This document shows positions 39,172 to 41,751 of a stretch of DNA of 41,751 bases, one piece after another (position 1 is the first letter of the stretch; the number at the start of each line of letters is the position of its first letter). Under the pieces are notes generated by a model. That model was not told the origin of the DNA. It searched no databases and worked only from the letters and a program-made list of their open reading frames with translations. The DNA comes from Methyloglobulus morosus KoM1 (GTDB lineage: Bacteria > Pseudomonadota > Gammaproteobacteria > Methylococcales > Methylomonadaceae). The DNA lies in assembly GCF_000496735.2 (NCBI RefSeq), contig NZ_AYLO01000021.1, forward strand, positions 1 through 41,751. The letters are read 5' to 3'. Made by a program: the position numbers and the translations under genes.

Positions 39172-39229
39172 GCTTTTTGATTTATGATCGACACCCTATC
39201 ACAACCCCTAAAATTCCAGTGAGGGAAAT

Positions 39230-39793
39230 ATGATCATCGGCTACGCACGGACTTCGACGGTAGACCAATTGGCCGGCCTTGAGGCGCAACTTCGGGAACT
39301 GGAAGCCGCCCAGTGCCAAAAAATCTTCCGGGAGCAGGTGTCCTCCGTTGCCGTCCGTGCCCAACTTGAAGCGGCCCTGGAATTTGCAAGGGAGGGCGAC
39401 GTGCTGGTCGCCACCAAGCTCGACCGCCTGGCACGGTCGGTGGCGGACTTGATGTCAACCGTCAAGGCCTTGGAACAGAAAGCGGTGGGCTTGCGTATCC
39501 TTAACTTGGGGATGGACACCCAGACCCCGACCGGCAAGCTCATGTTGACCGTCCTGGGCGGCATCGCCCAGTTCGAGCGGGAAATGATGCTGGAGCGGCA
39601 GCGCGAAGGGGTCGCCAAGGCCAAGGCCGCCGGCAAATACAAGGGGCGCAAGCCGATCCCGGACGACCTGCGCCAAGAAGTTATTGCCCTCGCCGCCAGC
39701 GGCCTGGCGAAAACCGGCATCGCCAAGCGACTCAATATCGGCGAGGCCAGCGTCTACCGCATCCTGGCGGCACACCCAAAGGCGGGGGCTTAA
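39230..39793 (+). CDS. tnpR: Serine resolvase TnpR
   Basis: A 187-residue serine recombinase of the resolvase/invertase family, the normal size for a Tn3 resolvase. The active-site Ser9 lies in YARTSTVDQ, the conserved Arg in KLDRLARS, and further core motifs in GIAQFEREMMLERQREG. A C-terminal helix-turn-helix (KTGIAKRLNIGEASVYRIL) binds DNA. It resolves cointegrates made by TnpA at the res region upstream. GAGGG precedes the ATG by five bases. The gene is clearly more GC-rich than the chromosomal genes in the window, consistent with arrival by transfer. Confidence 0.95.
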   Translation: MIIGYARTSTVDQLAGLEAQLRELEAAQCQKIFREQVSSVAVRAQLEAALEFAREGDVLVATKLDRLARSVADLMSTVKALEQKAVGLRILNLGMDTQTPTGKLMLTVLGGIAQFEREMMLERQREGVAKAKAAGKYKGRKPIPDDLRQEVIALAASGLAKTGIAKRLNIGEASVYRILAAHPKAGA

Positions 39794-40162
39794 AAAGAGT
39801 TCGCCGCCATAAGGGGGCAAGCCAAACGTCACTTGACGGCTGTCCACAACAGCCCAGAAACGTCGACAGCTTCACAAATTTGGATAAAATTGTCCATTTT
39901 TGAATCCGCAAAGGCCAAATTATGGACATTCAGAAAGAAAGCCACTAAGATGCGCGGAATATTTTTGGCGTTAGGGATTGGTGGCTAAGTGGTCGAATAT
40001 GCAACCCCTTTGTTCTAGGGCATATAAGCCTATCGGAAAATGCCTTAAACGTCAGTCCACATGGGTGTTCTTAATAGGGTGGTTGGTAGCTGTGTCCCGT
40101 ATAAACTGGCGCATTCACGAAGGTCACTTTTTTTCCAAACAGCAAACAGCGGGTGTCAATAG
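39794..40162. other. Intergenic region between tnpR and the RHS gene
   Basis: I see no supported gene in these 369 bases. Short open frames exist but have no ribosome binding site or family features. The right end of the Tn3 element may lie here, but no sequence matching the proposed left repeat was found. Confidence 0.5.
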
Positions 40163-41751
40163 ATGGCGGATCGGGGGATAACAGCAAGAGTGGTAGGGTA
40201 CGCACCGCGTAACACCAAAGTCCAACACGTACGCGGTGCGTATCCTACGTGGCTTACGGCCTTACTGCTATTTAGCTTTTTTACCACAACCAATGCCAGC
40301 GCAGATTATTATTGGTATATCTTCGGCCAGTCCAGTATAGGGCAGTTTTCAAGCTATGCACAAGCCTGTGAACGTACAAGGAAATTAACTGAAGATCAAG
40401 CTAATATATTGTTTAACAGTTCAAATTCCCGCCATATAAAAACTTACTTGCACAGTTGTCAACGTGTAAGACAAAGAGACCCAAATGGTGTGCCAAACGA
40501 ATATTTTTGTGGTGGACCCTTCACAACTTGGTTCGTTTTTTCTAGCAATGCATATTTTACTAACGGCTTTTGTGAAGCTGGCGCTACTGCGGTACGCGTC
40601 CCAGACACCGCCTCTGGTACATGCTCCGACCCCAGCAAACCGCTAAACCCCGACACCGGCAGTTGCGAACCGCCGCCCAAAACCCCACCGGGATGCCCTT
40701 CAACGCCTAAACCGGTAAACATTGTTACTGGTAACAAGCATTTCGACATCGCTGATTTTTCAACCCAAGGCACATCGCCCTTGCATTTCAGCCGTCACTA
40801 CAACAGCTTGGCAAGCTACCAATACTTGACCACGTTCGGCACGGCGGGAATCACCCGTAACCCAATAGGTTTCCAATGGTCGCACAATTATTACAAAGGC
40901 CTGACTGTCCTATCGGCCACCCAAGTCAAGTTGACCCTCAGCAGCGGCCAAGCCTTTAACTACAACTTGGTGTCAGGTGCTTGGCAACCCGATGCCGATG
41001 TCACTTACCGCCTACAAGAAAACTTGAGCGCAGGTGTGCGTACCGGCTGGACGGTGTCTACCCCTGATAATACTGTTGAAACCTTCAGCCCCATTGGCGA
41101 CTTGCTGACCATCACACAACCAAACGGTCTCACCCAAACCCTAACCTACAGCACCAATACTACGCCATCAGCTATTGCAGCATTTCCTGGCTTCCTCATC
41201 CAAGTCACCGACAACTTTGGGCGAAGCTTGAATTTTACTTACTCTGGTGGCCAATTGGCCACGATGGCCGACCCCGTCGGCAACATCACCAGCTACAGTT
41301 ATGACCCCTCCGGCAACCTCAAGACCGTCAACTACCCTGACAACACGCCTACAGTCCTGACCGACAACCCCAAGGTCACCTATGTTTATGGCAACGATGC
41401 CGGGGAAGCCGCCAACGTTTCCGCCACCCCCAATGCCGGGGTCAGCTATGCCAATGCCCTAACTGGTGTAATCGACGAAAACGGCATTCGCACCATGACT
41501 TACCAGTACGACGCCAACGGCAGGGCTTTCAACGAGTTCTCCAGTGGAAATATTGAGAAATACAGCCTGAACTACGCCCCCGACGGCAGCAGCACCGCCG
41601 TCACCGACCCGTTAGGCTCAATCAGGACCACCCACTTCACCACCGTCCTGGGCGTGGTGAAATCTACCGGCACCGACCAGCCCGGCGGCTCCGGCTGTAG
41701 TGCGGCCTCGTCTGCCATGACCTACGATGCCAACGGCAACGTCGCCTCAAG
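40163..41751 (+). CDS. Secreted RHS/YD-repeat protein, 3' end outside window
   Basis: An open frame of 529 codons running off the window. A hydrophobic signal-peptide core (WLTALLLFSFF, then NASA as a likely cleavage site) begins around residue 29. A Cys-rich region follows to about residue 180, ending in a proline-rich stretch (CEPPPKTPPGCP). An RHS-type entry domain comes next (PVNIVTGNKHFDIADF, LHFSRHYNS) and then YD-type repeats such as YSYDPSGNLKTV, YQYDANGRA and MTYDANGNV. RHS proteins often end in a variable toxin tip; that part is not visible here. The start is uncertain: ATG 40163 or GTG 40190 are the only reasonable codons. The first 30 residues are encoded by an inverted repeat and may not be original. 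Confidence 0.82.
   Translation, partial: MADRGITARVVGYAPRNTKVQHVRGAYPTWLTALLLFSFFTTTNASADYYWYIFGQSSIGQFSSYAQACERTRKLTEDQANILFNSSNSRHIKTYLHSCQRVRQRDPNGVPNEYFCGGPFTTWFVFSSNAYFTNGFCEAGATAVRVPDTASGTCSDPSKPLNPDTGSCEPPPKTPPGCPSTPKPVNIVTGNKHFDIADFSTQGTSPLHFSRHYNSLASYQYLTTFGTAGITRNPIGFQWSHNYYKGLTVLSATQVKLTLSSGQAFNYNLVSGAWQPDADVTYRLQENLSAGVRTGWTVSTPDNTVETFSPIGDLLTITQPNGLTQTLTYSTNTTPSAIAAFPGFLIQVTDNFGRSLNFTYSGGQLATMADPVGNITSYSYDPSGNLKTVNYPDNTPTVLTDNPKVTYVYGNDAGEAANVSATPNAGVSYANALTGVIDENGIRTMTYQYDANGRAFNEFSSGNIEKYSLNYAPDGSSTAVTDPLGSIRTTHFTTVLGVVKSTGTDQPGGSGCSAASSAMTYDANGNVAS
40193..40248. repeat. REP/MITE-like inverted repeat overlapping the RHS gene start
   Basis: Two 18-base arms (40193-40210 and 40231-40248) that pair with a single mismatch, separated by 20 bases. 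The arms begin GTAGGG and end CTAC, with an inner CGCACCGCG core, the style of short palindromic repeats dispersed between genes in many genomes. Here it lies within the frame of the RHS gene, just upstream of its signal peptide. Confidence 0.65.

Larger units (their letters stand above)
38836..39229. other. Intergenic res-type region between tnpA and tnpR
   Basis: The 394-base gap holds the promoters of the divergent tnpA and tnpR and should hold the resolution site. The clearest structure is the pair of 14-bp direct copies listed separately at 39109 and 39158; a TGTCATAGACA imperfect palindrome lies near 39068-39078. No gene is supported here. Confidence 0.5.
35678..39793. mobile_element. 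Tn3-family transposon, right end not identified
   Basis: Divergent tnpA (minus) and tnpR (plus) flank a res-like region, which is the classic Tn3-type core. A left terminal repeat is proposed at 35678. The right boundary is only set to the end of tnpR; the true end could be further right, deleted, or too diverged to see. No passenger gene is certain. The element separates the glucokinase gene from the RHS-repeat gene. Confidence 0.65.

Noticed and set aside
39978-40181. 67-codon frame between tnpR and the RHS gene
   Set aside because: No ribosome binding site, no family motif, and it overlaps the start of the RHS frame.

Overview
The gene content (hflD, hemF, bepA-like protease, Na+-translocating NADH:quinone reductase, sbcB, type II citrate synthase) and a moderate G+C content point to a gammaproteobacterial chromosome. 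My best guess is a methanotroph-like member of the Methylococcales. That is an inference from gene content only; no rRNA or tRNA gene lies in the window to settle it.

Layout, left to right. (1) 1-5.1 kb: a small membrane protein, a DUF2235 alpha/beta-hydrolase with C-terminal membrane helices, and a copper module (CopA P-type ATPase plus a CopZ-like chaperone). (2) 5.2-9.3 kb: hflD-hemF, translationally coupled, then a TPR lipoprotein and a BepA-like M48 periplasmic protease. (3) 9.3-10.5 kb: a gene-poor stretch with a promoter-to-terminator unit that looks like a roughly 185-nt structured RNA, followed by start-less coding-like remnants. (4) 10.5-18.5 kb: nqrABCDEF with overlapping genes, a terminator, a DUF2845 secreted protein, then the two Nqr maturation genes apbE (flavin transferase) and nqrM (59 codons). 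(5) 18.5-20.0 kb: sbcB (exonuclease I).

(6) 20.0-31.0 kb, all on the minus strand: a proteasome-like and peptide-ligase-like cluster. In transcription order it holds a transglutaminase-DUF2126 fusion, citrate synthase, a circularly permuted ATP-grasp/alpha-E fusion, a transglutaminase-like protein, a ParA-like ATPase, a second transglutaminase-like protein, and the Anbu proteasome-related peptidase. A start-less SEC-C zinc-motif tail follows. The ATP-grasp, alpha-E, transglutaminase, DUF2126 and Anbu association is known from comparative genomics as a predicted peptide-tagging or peptide-synthesis system of unknown product. The ParA-like ATPase and the embedded citrate synthase are the less expected members. 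(7) 31.4-35.6 kb, divergent from that cluster: a 1086-residue protein that looks like a full-length bacterial homologue of the eukaryotic phosphorylase kinase alpha/beta regulatory subunit, overlapping a glucokinase gene. This is the most striking pair in the window.

(8) 35.7-39.8 kb: a Tn3-family element (transposase and serine resolvase, divergent, with repeated resolvase-site-like sequences between them). I can see a plausible left terminal repeat but no matching right one. (9) 40.1 kb to the end: the 5' part of a secreted RHS/YD-repeat protein that runs off the window. Its apparent N-terminus is encoded by an imperfect 18-bp inverted repeat of REP/MITE type.
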